A model generated the notes under the pieces. It did not search any database. It was not told where the DNA came from and saw nothing but the letters and a program-made list of their open reading frames with translations. Position numbers and translations under genes: made by a program. From NCBI GenBank assembly GCA_021797525.1, contig JAJZZQ010000044.1, forward strand, positions 1-24,241: a DNA stretch of 24,241 bases. The letters run 5' to 3'. This DNA is from Thermoplasmata archaeon. GTDB lineage: Archaea > Thermoplasmatota > Thermoplasmata > Thermoplasmatales > Thermoplasmataceae. This document shows, piece by piece, positions 7,804 to 15,589 of this stretch (within the stretch, counting starts at the first letter, position 1; each line of letters starts with the position of its first letter).

Positions 7804-8320
7804 CAACAGGGCTTTTATAGTTGGAAGATTTCAACCTTTCCATAAAGGTCATCTCGCAATAATCAGAGAAATTTTGAAAGAGACGGAATCCATAATCATC
7901 GGGATCGGCAGTGCCCAATATTCCCACACCCTGAAAGACCCATTCACAGCAGGGGAAAGGCACATAATGATCTCAAGCACCCTTGAATCTGAGGGAATCT
8001 ATCAGTTCTACCTTGTGCCAATTGAGGATGTTAATTCCAATCCACTATGGGTTGCACATGTAGAATCACTTACCCCAAGGTTCAATCAGGTCTTCACAAA
8101 TAACCCGCTTGTTAAGAGACTGTTCTATGAGAAAGGGTATTCAGTGAATTCCATGAACATGATTAATAGGGATTCCTGGTCAGGAACCAGGATAAGGGAA
8201 AAGATGCTTCATGGCCAGGACTGGAAGTCGGATGTCCCAGAGACTGTATCCCAGATAATAGATGAGATAGATGGTGTAAGCAGAATCAGGGACCTGGCAT
8301 TCTCCGACGAGAACCCCTGA
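7793..8320 (+). CDS. nadM: Nicotinamide-nucleotide adenylyltransferase, archaeal type
   Basis: Forms NAD+ from nicotinamide mononucleotide and ATP. 175 residues, the usual size for archaeal NadM. The nucleotidyltransferase motif GRFQPFHKGH is at 11-20, and the second ATP-binding motif SGTRIR is at 130-135 within DSWSGTRIREKM. GTG start at 7793, inside the last codons of ileS, preceded by a purine-rich GAGAGGG; TTG follows directly as an alternative start. Converges on the M20 peptidase gene with only 2 nt between them. Confidence 0.95.
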   Translation: MLNNNRAFIVGRFQPFHKGHLAIIREILKETESIIIGIGSAQYSHTLKDPFTAGERHIMISSTLESEGIYQFYLVPIEDVNSNPLWVAHVESLTPRFNQVFTNNPLVKRLFYEKGYSVNSMNMINRDSWSGTRIREKMLHGQDWKSDVPETVSQIIDEIDGVSRIRDLAFSDENP

Positions 8321-8322
8321 GT

Positions 8323-9528
8323 CTACCCGTATATTATTTTCTCTATGATCTTTGCGTCTCCAATTATGTGTGGTATAAGGACATACTCATCGGCCTGATG
8401 GGCGACCTCAGGTTCTGTTGTGCACCATACAGCAGCCTCTATGCCTCTTCTTCGGAAGAAGGCTGCGCATGTTCCCCCACCTATTCCAATAACCTTTGCC
8501 TCCTTGCCTTTTACTTCTCGGATTGCATTCTTAAGTATCCTGACGATGTCTGAACTCTCATGTGTGGGCAGGGGGGCCTGTTCCCGCTGGAAGAATTCGT
8601 AACTGATTCTTGCCTTTGATGTTTTGTGGAACTCTCTTATCTTTTCATCAATGAAATCTGTCACAATGTCTAGATCATACTTAGGAAGAATTCTGCAGTC
8701 GTAATACTGTATTTCCGTACCTGGAATAGTATTGACGTTGTCCACATTCTTCTCCCTTTTGGTTGGTTCGAAGGTTGAATACGGAGGGGTAAAAATTGCA
8801 TTCTCTTCGGCAAATCTCTCGTGAAGGGCCTGATCCAGCATCAGGAAAAACTTCATTGACTCCCTGTTTGCATTTATGGCCATGAATGGCTGGCTGGCAT
8901 GATACTGCTTGCCTGATACTTTGAACTTTATCCATAAAATGCTCTTCTCTGCGACCTCGATATCTGTACCATCACTGGTGCCAGCATCGGGAACAAGAAC
9001 CAGATCATTCTTGGTGAAGAGCCCTTTGTCAAGAAGGAAATCTATCCCATATTTGCTCCCGACTTCTTCATCGGCAACGAAAACGATGCCGAGATTGTAT
9101 TTCAGGTCAGTTTTTCTCAGCTTTTTGAGAAGAAGCAGTGAAAGAAATACAGCCTGTCCATTATCGGATGTGCCCCGACCGTATATGCGATCCCCTTTAA
9201 CGGTGGGATGGAATGGATCAAATGTCCAGAGAGCCCGGTTTCCGACCGGAACTGTATCAATATGGGCAACGATCCAGAATGTCCTGTCCTGGTTTCCCTC
9301 TTTTACCACAATGCTGGGCCTTGTTACATTGTGCGAATCCCGTACTTCGTATCTGTTTACATTCCTGATGCCCATATCCCTGAGAATTTCCATCAGGACC
9401 TCAGCCCTCTTGCCTTCACCTTCACCCCCTGATTCCGGAGATATTGCCTGAACTGGAATTATCCTCTTTGCTAGCTCAATGATGAATTCACTGTCATCTG
9501 TAGATTCTAACAGATTCATAGTGTACAT
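8323..9528 (-). CDS. M20 family metallopeptidase / deacylase (ArgE/DapE/carboxypeptidase-like)
   Basis: A two-zinc amidohydrolase acting on peptides or N-acylated amino acids. Numbering from ATG 9528 (401 residues): AHIDTVP with His89 and Asp91, GRGTSDNGQA with bridging Asp122, VADEEVGSKYG with the catalytic and ligand Glu154/155, VPDAGTSDG with Asp181, and a C-terminal AHQADEY with the last histidine ligand. The dimerisation (lid) domain is between. The frame is open to ATG 9570, but a TATA-like GATTTAAAT at 9557-9565 lies inside that extension, so the true start is more likely ATG 9528 or 9519. Substrate is not predictable; the motif set alone does not separate ArgE, DapE and carboxypeptidase activities. 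Confidence 0.88.
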   Translation of the reverse strand: MYTMNLLESTDDSEFIIELAKRIIPVQAISPESGGEGEGKRAEVLMEILRDMGIRNVNRYEVRDSHNVTRPSIVVKEGNQDRTFWIVAHIDTVPVGNRALWTFDPFHPTVKGDRIYGRGTSDNGQAVFLSLLLLKKLRKTDLKYNLGIVFVADEEVGSKYGIDFLLDKGLFTKNDLVLVPDAGTSDGTDIEVAEKSILWIKFKVSGKQYHASQPFMAINANRESMKFFLMLDQALHERFAEENAIFTPPYSTFEPTKREKNVDNVNTIPGTEIQYYDCRILPKYDLDIVTDFIDEKIREFHKTSKARISYEFFQREQAPLPTHESSDIVRILKNAIREVKGKEAKVIGIGGGTCAAFFRRRGIEAAVWCTTEPEVAHQADEYVLIPHIIGDAKIIEKIIYG

Positions 9529-9556
9529 AATGAGGATTGGTTTATAATTGCTTCGT

Positions 9557-9565
9557 GATTTAAAT
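9557..9565 (-). promoter_or_regulatory. TATA-like box of the M20 peptidase
   Basis: ATTTAAATC on the minus strand lies about 33 nt before ATG 9528, giving a predicted leader of only a few bases. It decides against the start at 9570. Confidence 0.4.
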
Positions 9566-9685
9566 TTCATAATAAGGGCTTACCCGATATTTCATAACTG
9601 TATCCAGAGATTTTTTAACATACCTGACTGGGTTTTTCTGATACCTTTTTCAATTGGTTAAAATTGTTAATCGGGCTATGTGAAA

Positions 9686-9698
9686 GATTAATTAAAAA
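9686..9698 (+). promoter_or_regulatory. TATA-like box of proS
   Basis: GATTAATTAAAAA is centred 26 nt before ATG 9718, within the region that an upstream TTG start (9664) would translate. This supports the later ATG. Confidence 0.5.
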
Positions 9699-9717
9699 AA
9701 CGGAGTTATGGCAGTTA

Positions 9718-11115
9718 ATGGAGAACAAGAAGATTGACTTCAGCTCCTGGTACAATGAAATCATAGATCTCAGCGGGCTAAGCGATAAGCGGTACCCCAT
9801 AAAGGGAATGAATGTATGGCTCCCCTATGGCCTTAAGGTTATGAAAGGCATAGACCGGATTATAAGGGATAATGTGGACAGCTCAAATTTTCAGGAGGTG
9901 CAGTTCCCGGTACTTATTACGAGAGACCAGCTGAGCATCGAATTTGAACATGTGAAGGGCTTTGAAAATGAGGTATTCTGGGTAACCCGTGGCGGCAGAG
10001 AACCTTTGGACGTGGACATGGCCCTCAGGCCAACCAGTGAGGCGGCCATGTACGGCATGTTTCAGCTCTGGATAAGGGCCCATACGGATCTTCCTCTGAA
10101 GATATATCAGATAGTCAGCGTATACAGATACGAGACAAAACATACAAGGACGTTCATTAGAATAAGGGAAATTCATTTCTTCGAAGCACACACTGCCCAT
10201 ACAGATTATGAATCTGCAGAGTTACAGATGGTAGAATACAGGCAGATATGGGATCGAATTAGTGATGAACTCTGCCTTCCATTCGTAGTTGACCAGAGGC
10301 CAGACTGGGACAAGTTCCCGGGAGCAAAGTACACGCTTGCATTCGACACGGCAATGCCCGGCGGAAGAAGCCTGCAGATAGGGACTATACATCAGTATGG
10401 AGAAAACTTTTCCAGAAATTATGGCATTGAATACCTTAAGGAGGATGGGACACATTCCTATGTTTCACAGACAACATTCGGACTGAGCGAGCGTCTTCTG
10501 GCAGCGGTCATCGGCATTCATGGAGATGATACTGGACTGATATTTCCGCCATCCATTGCCCCTGTTCAGATCGTCATAATTCCAATTCCTTCAGAAAAGG
10601 CAGACGCCAACTCATACTGTATGAAGGTCAGCAATATACTCTCCGCTGAAGGATTCAGAGTCCACATAGACAACAGAGACAACTACACACCAGGTTTCAA
10701 ATTCAATGAATGGGAAATGAAAGGGGTGCCCCTGAGAATAGAGATTGGCGCCAGAGAGGTAATGGATAATAAAATCACAATGAGACTGAGAACTGGAGGG
10801 GACAGAATAAAATGCAATATTACCGATCTCCCGTCAGAGGTTTCCAGGGCGCTTTCATTATTGAAAGATGAACTGAGGCGTAAGGCGTACGAGCATTTTG
10901 AACGAAGCATAGAGGATGGGGGTTCCCTGGAAAAAATAAAGAGAGGGGAGAAAATGTTCAGATTCTTCTGGTGCGGTTCAAAGGAATGTTCAGACAGGAT
11001 TGAAGGTGAAACTGGAAAAACAGTTCTTGGTATGCAGAAGGAGAATGAGAACAAAGGAAAATGCCTGATTTGTGGAAAAGAGGGAAGATTGGCCACGGCT
11101 TCAACACCTTACTGA
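9718..11115 (+). CDS. proS: Prolyl-tRNA synthetase, archaeal/eukaryotic type
   Basis: Class II synthetase charging tRNA-Pro. 465 residues from ATG 9718. Motif 2 region contains RPTSEAAMYGMF (Arg104 to about 115) and YRYETKHTRTFIRIREIHFF; motif 3 region is FGLSERLLAAVIGIHGDD. The anticodon-binding domain follows (IVIIPI onward). The C-terminal domain has CGSKEC and CLIC, a four-cysteine zinc site, and the protein ends in tyrosine as ProRS of this type does; no bacterial-type editing insertion is present. The frame extends to TTG 9664, but that part (MLIGLCERLIKK) holds the promoter. The stop codon overlaps the ribosome binding site of the next gene. Confidence 0.96.
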   Translation: MENKKIDFSSWYNEIIDLSGLSDKRYPIKGMNVWLPYGLKVMKGIDRIIRDNVDSSNFQEVQFPVLITRDQLSIEFEHVKGFENEVFWVTRGGREPLDVDMALRPTSEAAMYGMFQLWIRAHTDLPLKIYQIVSVYRYETKHTRTFIRIREIHFFEAHTAHTDYESAELQMVEYRQIWDRISDELCLPFVVDQRPDWDKFPGAKYTLAFDTAMPGGRSLQIGTIHQYGENFSRNYGIEYLKEDGTHSYVSQTTFGLSERLLAAVIGIHGDDTGLIFPPSIAPVQIVIIPIPSEKADANSYCMKVSNILSAEGFRVHIDNRDNYTPGFKFNEWEMKGVPLRIEIGAREVMDNKITMRLRTGGDRIKCNITDLPSEVSRALSLLKDELRRKAYEHFERSIEDGGSLEKIKRGEKMFRFFWCGSKECSDRIEGETGKTVLGMQKENENKGKCLICGKEGRLATASTPY

Positions 11116-11117
11116 GG
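11114..11117 (+). promoter_or_regulatory. Ribosome binding site of the HAD phosphatase
   Basis: GAGG overlaps the proS stop codon and is 8 nt before ATG 11126. It fixes that ATG as the start over the earlier in-frame ATG at 11072, and implies translational coupling to proS. Confidence 0.55.
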
Positions 11118-11125
11118 AAATAGAA

Positions 11126-11782
11126 ATGCGTGTTATGCTCGTTGCATTTGATATGGACGGAGTTCTCACATTGGAGAGATCCAGCTGGGAATTTGTCCAT
11201 AGATATCTGGGCGTTGACAATTCAGATAATCTAGAATTATACAGGAAATCTGAGATATCATACAGGGAATTCCTTGCAAGAGATGTGAGAAGATGGCTCG
11301 AGGTCAGGCCTGATATGACCACTAAGGATCTGGACAAAATACTTTCAGGAATAACTGCAGTTAAAAACCTGAAATCATCTGTGCGGGCTTTGAAAGATGC
11401 GGGGATCACATGCGCCATAATATCGGGAGGCTTGAAGCCACTGGCGAGAAGGATAGGTACTGAATCAGGGATTGGAATGGTAATGGCCAATGACATCGTC
11501 CCATCTGAAGATGGGAGACTGACGGAAAACGGCATTATAATGGTGGACCCAAAGTCAAAGGATGTTGTCCTGCGTGATATACAGAAAAATACCGGAATAA
11601 AGCCAGATTCAACTGTCAGTGTAGGTGATTCTCCGGAAGACGCAAGGATGTTTTCCCTTTCAGCCAGCTCAATATTTATAGCTGAGGGAAGAAAAAGCAG
11701 TGGTAAAGTGGCCACATCAGTACTTCCCCCGGGAGATCTGAAACCCGTGGCAGATACAATTCTTGAATGGAATTCCCAATGA
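11126..11782 (+). CDS. HAD-family phosphatase, phosphoserine phosphatase-like
   Basis: A haloacid dehalogenase-type phosphatase of 218 residues. Motif I is FDMDGVLT with nucleophile Asp9 and acid/base Asp11; motif II serine is in IISGG (Ser100); a lysine pair lies in DPKSKD (143-145); motif IV is VGDSPEDARMF with Asp168 and Asp172. The helical cap between motifs I and II resembles SerB, so phosphoserine phosphatase is the first guess, but other small phosphate esters are possible. It follows proS with its RBS on the proS stop. The frame is open upstream to ATG 11072, overlapping proS, but the HAD fold begins at MRVMLVAFDMDG. Confidence 0.85.
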   Translation: MRVMLVAFDMDGVLTLERSSWEFVHRYLGVDNSDNLELYRKSEISYREFLARDVRRWLEVRPDMTTKDLDKILSGITAVKNLKSSVRALKDAGITCAIISGGLKPLARRIGTESGIGMVMANDIVPSEDGRLTENGIIMVDPKSKDVVLRDIQKNTGIKPDSTVSVGDSPEDARMFSLSASSIFIAEGRKSSGKVATSVLPPGDLKPVADTILEWNSQ

Positions 11783-11797
11783 CATTCTACTCGAAGG

Positions 11798-11808
11798 AAA
11801 AATAAATA
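11798..11808 (+). promoter_or_regulatory. TATA-like box of radB
   Basis: AAAAATAAATA is centred about 25 nt before ATG 11829. It indicates a separate leaderless promoter for the radB-fen pair. Confidence 0.5.
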
Positions 11809-11828
11809 TCCTCATCCAATAAGGGATC

Positions 11829-12530
11829 ATGGAAAAACTTGATCCCACTAGCCTTCAGCCTAAATTGAGCTCTGGCGTGGCATGCATAGATACGGTTATG
11901 GGTGGAGGGATTGAGTCAGGAGTTATTACAGAAATATTCGGGGAGGGCGGTGCAGGAAAGAGCAATCTTGCTATGCTGTTCACCATCTCCGCCATCAGTT
12001 CTGGTAAGAAGGTAATATTCCTGGATTCAGAGGGGTTTTCCACGGAACGATTTCTTCAGCTAAATTCTGGCAGAACGGATAATATGGATAACCTTCTTCT
12101 ATACAGGGTATCATCTCTCGACGATCAGGAAGTTTCAATCATTAAGGCCTCCAAGCTTACGGAAAAGCCTGGGGGTGTGGGTGTAGTTGTCATTGACTCT
12201 TTCACAGAATTCTTCAGGCTTGAGAATTTTCAAGACTACCAGAGCAGGAGTTCAGCTTTTCAGCGCCAGCTGAACATTCTCACCGGCATAGCCGTCAGAA
12301 ACTCAATTCCATTGCTGCTTACGAACCAGATATATCAGGATCCAGACTCGGGGAACCTTCATCCTTTTGGCGGGTTCCTCATGGATCATCTTATGAAGGC
12401 AATATTCCGGGTTGAGAAAACTGCGGGGGGAGGCAGGAAGATAAGTGTTGTAAAGCATCGCTCTATTGCGGAAGGGAAGAGTGCTGTATTCAGATTGATG
12501 GAATATGGAATTTCCTGTGAGGTGCCCTGA
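11829..12530 (+). CDS. radB: DNA repair and recombination protein RadB
   Basis: A RecA-superfamily ATPase and paralogue of RadA that helps homologous recombination in euryarchaea. 233 residues: only the core ATPase, without the N-terminal DNA-binding domain of RadA, as usual for RadB. The core starts SGVACIDTVMGGGIESG, Walker A is GEGGAGKSN (38-46), Walker B is GVVVIDS (117-124) and the L2/Walker B-following region has LLLTNQIYQD. The stop TGA shares its last base with the FEN-1 start codon, so the two proteins are probably made together. Confidence 0.94.
   Translation: MEKLDPTSLQPKLSSGVACIDTVMGGGIESGVITEIFGEGGAGKSNLAMLFTISAISSGKKVIFLDSEGFSTERFLQLNSGRTDNMDNLLLYRVSSLDDQEVSIIKASKLTEKPGGVGVVVIDSFTEFFRLENFQDYQSRSSAFQRQLNILTGIAVRNSIPLLLTNQIYQDPDSGNLHPFGGFLMDHLMKAIFRVEKTAGGGRKISVVKHRSIAEGKSAVFRLMEYGISCEVP
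12519..12524 (+). promoter_or_regulatory. Ribosome binding site of fen
   Basis: GAGGTG lies 5 nt before ATG 12530, inside the end of radB, and supports that start. Confidence 0.5.
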
Positions 12531-13549
12531 TGGGGGTAGATATTTCTGACATCCTCATTAAACATGAGACCAGAATAGAGGATCATTCCGGAATGACCAT
12601 GGCCGTAGACTCATACAACATAATATACCAGTTCCTTAGCAGCATCAGGCAGCCAGATGGAATGCCCCTTATGGATAATGCCGGAAACGTTACATCTCAT
12701 CTGTCCGGCCTGTTCTACAGATCTGTTAGCCTCATCTCTGCTGGCCTCAGGCTGGTTTACGTACTTGATGGCAAGCCCTTAAGCCTTAAGGGGAACACAC
12801 TTGATGAAAGGAGGATGATGAGGGAGAAAAATATTATGGAGCTGAAGAAGGCAGAGGAGGCTGGAGATGAGGAACGCATACGTTCCCTGTCTGGTAGAAT
12901 TAATTTCCTTACACGGCCAATGATAGATGAGTGTAGGGAACTGCTGGAGGCTATGGGCATTCCAGTGGTTCAGGCAAAATCAGAAGGAGAGGCACAGGCA
13001 TCCTACATGAATGCTCAGGGAGCAGTCGACGGAGTTATATCGCAGGATTATGACTGCTTGCTTTTCGGGGCCAAAAGAGTTTTCCGGAATATGACATTCT
13101 CAGGAAGAAGAAAGGTTCCGGGGAGAAACTTCTATGTCAACGTCAGGCCAGAATACATTGATCTGGAGGAAAACCTTTCAAACCTTTCAATTGACAGGCG
13201 CCAGCTCATCTGGATTGGAATGCTCACTGGCACTGACTTCAACAGGGGTGTGCAGAGAGTTGGAGCAAAAACCGGACTAAATCTGATACGCAAGGGCAAC
13301 ACTCTACGGCAAATTCTTGACATGAAGGGTGCCAGTATAGAAAGCCTTGAAGATGTGGAAGACATTTTCCTGAACCCACCGCATGAGGAGTGGGGCGAAC
13401 TCCAGCATATGCCACCGAACAGGGAATCAATCATGAAGATACTGTGTGAAAGGCATAATTTCTCACAGGAACGTGTTTCTCCATACGTTGATACCCTTTC
13501 CAAACTATATTCCAAAGGTGCACAGAAAAGCCTGGACAGGTTTTTCTGA
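12530..13549 (+). CDS. fen: Flap endonuclease 1
   Basis: Structure-specific XPG-family nuclease that removes 5' flaps during lagging-strand maturation and repair. 339 residues, the archaeal norm. Metal-binding acids are visible: Asp27 (VDSYN), Asp80 (YVLDGKP), Glu152 and Glu154 (SEGEAQASY), Asp173 and Asp175 (SQDYDCLLF), Asp236 (LTGTDFN), followed by the helix-hairpin-helix GVQRVGAKTGLNLI. The C-terminus QKSLDRFF is a canonical PIP box for the PCNA sliding clamp. It overlaps radB by one base; recombination and flap processing are thus encoded together. Confidence 0.96.
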   Translation: MGVDISDILIKHETRIEDHSGMTMAVDSYNIIYQFLSSIRQPDGMPLMDNAGNVTSHLSGLFYRSVSLISAGLRLVYVLDGKPLSLKGNTLDERRMMREKNIMELKKAEEAGDEERIRSLSGRINFLTRPMIDECRELLEAMGIPVVQAKSEGEAQASYMNAQGAVDGVISQDYDCLLFGAKRVFRNMTFSGRRKVPGRNFYVNVRPEYIDLEENLSNLSIDRRQLIWIGMLTGTDFNRGVQRVGAKTGLNLIRKGNTLRQILDMKGASIESLEDVEDIFLNPPHEEWGELQHMPPNRESIMKILCERHNFSQERVSPYVDTLSKLYSKGAQKSLDRFF

Positions 13550-13575
13550 TATCACTATTGCTAGCAAGTGTCAAC

Positions 13576-13585
13576 CTTATATATT
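13576..13585 (+). promoter_or_regulatory. TATA-like box of the AbrB-type regulator
   Basis: CTTATATATT is centred about 28 nt before ATG 13609, with no ribosome binding site in between. Confidence 0.5.
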
Positions 13586-13608
13586 GAAATTATGTTAGCA
13601 TATTATTC

Positions 13609-13767
13609 ATGAGAACTCTCGTTGACGTATCACATGTTTCAAAGAAAAGCAAATCCCTTAGAATTACACTTCCGAAGAAAGTCATAGACGAATTGAGAAT
13701 CCAGCCATCCGAGATACTTGGATACTACCTTGAGGATGGCAAAATAGTGTTGGAAAAACTGAAATAG
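13609..13767 (+). CDS. AbrB/SpoVT-type DNA-binding protein, 52 residues
   Basis: A short swapped-hairpin transcription factor. The central block SLRITLPKKVIDELRI followed by LGYYLEDGKIVLEKL is the AbrB pattern, in which two interlocked chains form one DNA-binding barrel. At 52 residues it is a bare domain and should act as a dimer or tetramer. It has its own leaderless promoter after fen and converges on tyrS with 23 nt between stops. Such proteins may be general regulators or antitoxins; no toxin gene (for example PIN) is next to it, so a stand-alone regulator is more likely. Targets are unknown. Confidence 0.82.
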   Translation: MRTLVDVSHVSKKSKSLRITLPKKVIDELRIQPSEILGYYLEDGKIVLEKLK

Positions 13768-13790
13768 ATCCTATATCATTGGGGATATTC

Positions 13791-14795
13791 TCAGAGTGCA
13801 TTTTCATCCGCTGCCAATGCTGCCCTGCCTTTTTCCATCAAACTATTTAATGCTGCTGCTACTGCCTTCTTAAGGTCAAGGGGATGAATCTCACCCCTTT
13901 CATACACTCCACTGAATTCAGCGAAATCTTTGAATCTGATTGCCCCTCCTTTTGAAGGAGGCCGGGTTATTTCTATTCCATCTTCGGAGTAGGGAAGAAT
14001 TATGTATTTGAGTATGTCAACAACAGGATTTCCGGAGACCTCTTTTACAGGGCAGAAAGCGGAGGATATTTTTCGATTTACATCTGATTCACTGTCAGTC
14101 ATGAAAATAGCTGAATCGGCATCACTCTTAGACATTTTCTTGAATGGATCCATCCTTCCTGTGCCTTTTAGGCTTTCCAGAAGATTCCCATGAACAGATA
14201 CTACCTTCTTTACACCCATTCTTTCAGCAATGTCTCTCTGCAGCATGTGGGCATGCCTCTGATCCATGCCTCCGAGCGCTATGTCAAAGCCGCTGTAAAT
14301 TATGTCCGTCACCTGCATAAGTGGGTATATAAATTTGCTGAAGTCTCCTTCCGCATCCTCTTCTGTCCTGCCCATTATAGGAAGCGAACGCTTAAGCCTG
14401 GAAAGAGTGGAACTCTTTGCAACCTTTATGAGTGTTGTCCAGTATTCTCTGTCATTAACCACGTCTGTAGCCCATTTGAATTCAACATTTGACGGAAGGC
14501 CGTAAGCCTTCATGCAGCGCTCTATCATTTTTCCGCTTTCGCGTATCTTCTTAAGGTCTCCCCCCAGTTTGTCGTTTATCTGTGAATGCAGATCAGCCAG
14601 TAAAACTGTAACTCTGACACCTGCCTCCGCCAGTTCCTTGACCTTCATGGCCCAGAGTATACCTGTGGCAATGTGCGGAAGTCCGGATGGCTCAAAACCA
14701 ATGTAGGCGGTAGATGAATCTGGATCAAGTTTCTCTGCTTCTTCTACAGTTACAACCTCAGCCATGTTTCTGGACAGAATATTGACAGGGAACAT
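13791..14795 (-). CDS. tyrS: Tyrosyl-tRNA synthetase
   Basis: Class I synthetase charging tRNA-Tyr. 334 residues, close to the archaeal norm. HIGH-type SGLPHIATG (38-45, His41) and KMSKS (220-224) are both present. Tyrosine-pocket residues match the archaeal pattern: Tyr31, then YPLMQVTD with Tyr157, Gln161, Asp164, then Gln179 in GGMDQRHAHM. The C-terminus has HPLDLKKAVAAAL. The start ATG 14795 keeps a short N-terminal extension seen in relatives. It lies 9 nt after the Cas4-like C-terminal ORF and a GCGGGGA stretch precedes it, so it appears to be the last gene of the smc operon. Confidence 0.95.
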   Translation of the reverse strand: MFPVNILSRNMAEVVTVEEAEKLDPDSSTAYIGFEPSGLPHIATGILWAMKVKELAEAGVRVTVLLADLHSQINDKLGGDLKKIRESGKMIERCMKAYGLPSNVEFKWATDVVNDREYWTTLIKVAKSSTLSRLKRSLPIMGRTEEDAEGDFSKFIYPLMQVTDIIYSGFDIALGGMDQRHAHMLQRDIAERMGVKKVVSVHGNLLESLKGTGRMDPFKKMSKSDADSAIFMTDSESDVNRKISSAFCPVKEVSGNPVVDILKYIILPYSEDGIEITRPPSKGGAIRFKDFAEFSGVYERGEIHPLDLKKAVAAALNSLMEKGRAALAADENAL

Positions 14796-14804
14796 TTCCC
14801 CGCT

Positions 14805-15320
14805 CTATCGTTTTGCTGTAATTAAATTTTGCAAACATGAATCCTTAAATGAGCACCTGAAGCATTTGCCTGGATTATTGTGATTTCTTTTCCCGCTCAT
14901 ATCACTGCCCCTCATTTCATTGACGGTTTTAAGAAGTTTTTCCCTGAGCTCTCTGGAATTTTCTATCCTGAATTTCTTTCTTCTGTATTCCAGAATTCCA
15001 TGATCGATTCTCGATTCCGGGAAATTTTCCTCAAGTATCAGGAAGTATGCTGCCATCTGAAGCAGATGGCCACTTCTTGGCCTCTCAGCATCAGTGCTCT
15101 TGTATTCAAATGGTATGAGGTTTCGGCCTTTGCGCATTATCATATCAGGCTTGCCTGAAATTCTGTACCTTTTGCTAACAATGATCCTGCCTCCAGAGGA
15201 CAGATCGCTGTAAATCCTTCTGGACCCAGGTTCAGGGCTTGACTTTCTCAAAAAGTAATAAATAAGGTACAGAATAATAATTGAAAGTAGAAGAAATACT
15301 GGCAAAAATTGCCCGCTCAA
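14805..15320 (-). CDS. C-terminal half of a membrane-anchored Cas4-like PD-(D/E)XK nuclease
   Basis: 171 residues. It opens with a transmembrane segment (about residues 5-24), then the nuclease core: Asp59 in SGKPDM, Glu72 and Lys74 in PFEYKS, Gln88 and Tyr92 in LLQMAAYF. It ends with Cys153, Cys156 and Cys162 (Cx2C-x5-C), the three C-terminal Fe-S ligands of Cas4. The fourth ligand and the conserved histidine are absent here but are in the preceding ORF. The only nearby start is TTG 15320, which overlaps the previous stop as TTGA. The second half lies in the -1 frame relative to the first. It is either a genuine split gene read by re-initiation or programmed frameshifting, or one gene broken by a single-base indel. 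Catalytic residues are all intact. Confidence 0.75.
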   Translation of the reverse strand: MSGQFLPVFLLLSIIILYLIYYFLRKSSPEPGSRRIYSDLSSGGRIIVSKRYRISGKPDMIMRKGRNLIPFEYKSTDAERPRSGHLLQMAAYFLILEENFPESRIDHGILEYRRKKFRIENSRELREKLLKTVNEMRGSDMSGKRNHNNPGKCFRCSFKDSCLQNLITAKR

Positions 15321-15589
15321 ACCAATCCCGCTAACATCAGAACTGTTGTTATTATGAGGATAGCCATTAGAATGACCATACTTATGGAAATTGCCCGGGC
15401 ATACCGGAACTGCCTTTCTTTTTTCTGATGACTTGTTATGCCCTTTCTTATTCTAACAGAAGATTTGGAAGAATGTGGAACTCCTGCCCTTTCCATCTCC
15501 CAGGCCACATTGCAGAACTCATACTGTGATATCTCAGATGCAGGTATTATCCTGGTTGCATTATCAGAATGTTCAATCATGGATGTCAT
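15317..15589 (-). CDS. N-terminal half of a membrane-anchored Cas4-like nuclease
   Basis: 90 residues. The motif IIPASEISQYEFCNVAWEME carries Cys26, matching the N-terminal Fe-S ligand region of Cas4 proteins, and RIRKGITSH carries His54 in the position of the Cas4 histidine. A transmembrane segment follows (about 66-90) and runs up to the stop. With the next ORF it makes one protein: N-terminal cysteine/histidine part, two-helix membrane hairpin, catalytic core and Fe-S tail. Its start overlaps the scpA stop as ATGA. Neither half should be an active nuclease alone. Confidence 0.72.
   Translation of the reverse strand: MTSMIEHSDNATRIIPASEISQYEFCNVAWEMERAGVPHSSKSSVRIRKGITSHQKKERQFRYARAISISMVILMAILIITTVLMLAGLV

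Noticed and set aside
8909..9451. 180-codon plus-strand ORF opposite the M20 peptidase
   Set aside because: Antisense shadow of a well-supported metallopeptidase; rich in Ser, Pro and Arg with no family pattern.
11101..11715. 204-codon minus-strand ORF opposite the HAD phosphatase
   Set aside because: Overlaps a gene with all HAD motifs; low-complexity Ser/Ile/Leu translation typical of an antisense frame.
13609..13767. AbrB-type protein as the antitoxin of a toxin-antitoxin pair
   Set aside because: No small toxin ORF precedes or follows it; the next gene is convergent tyrS.
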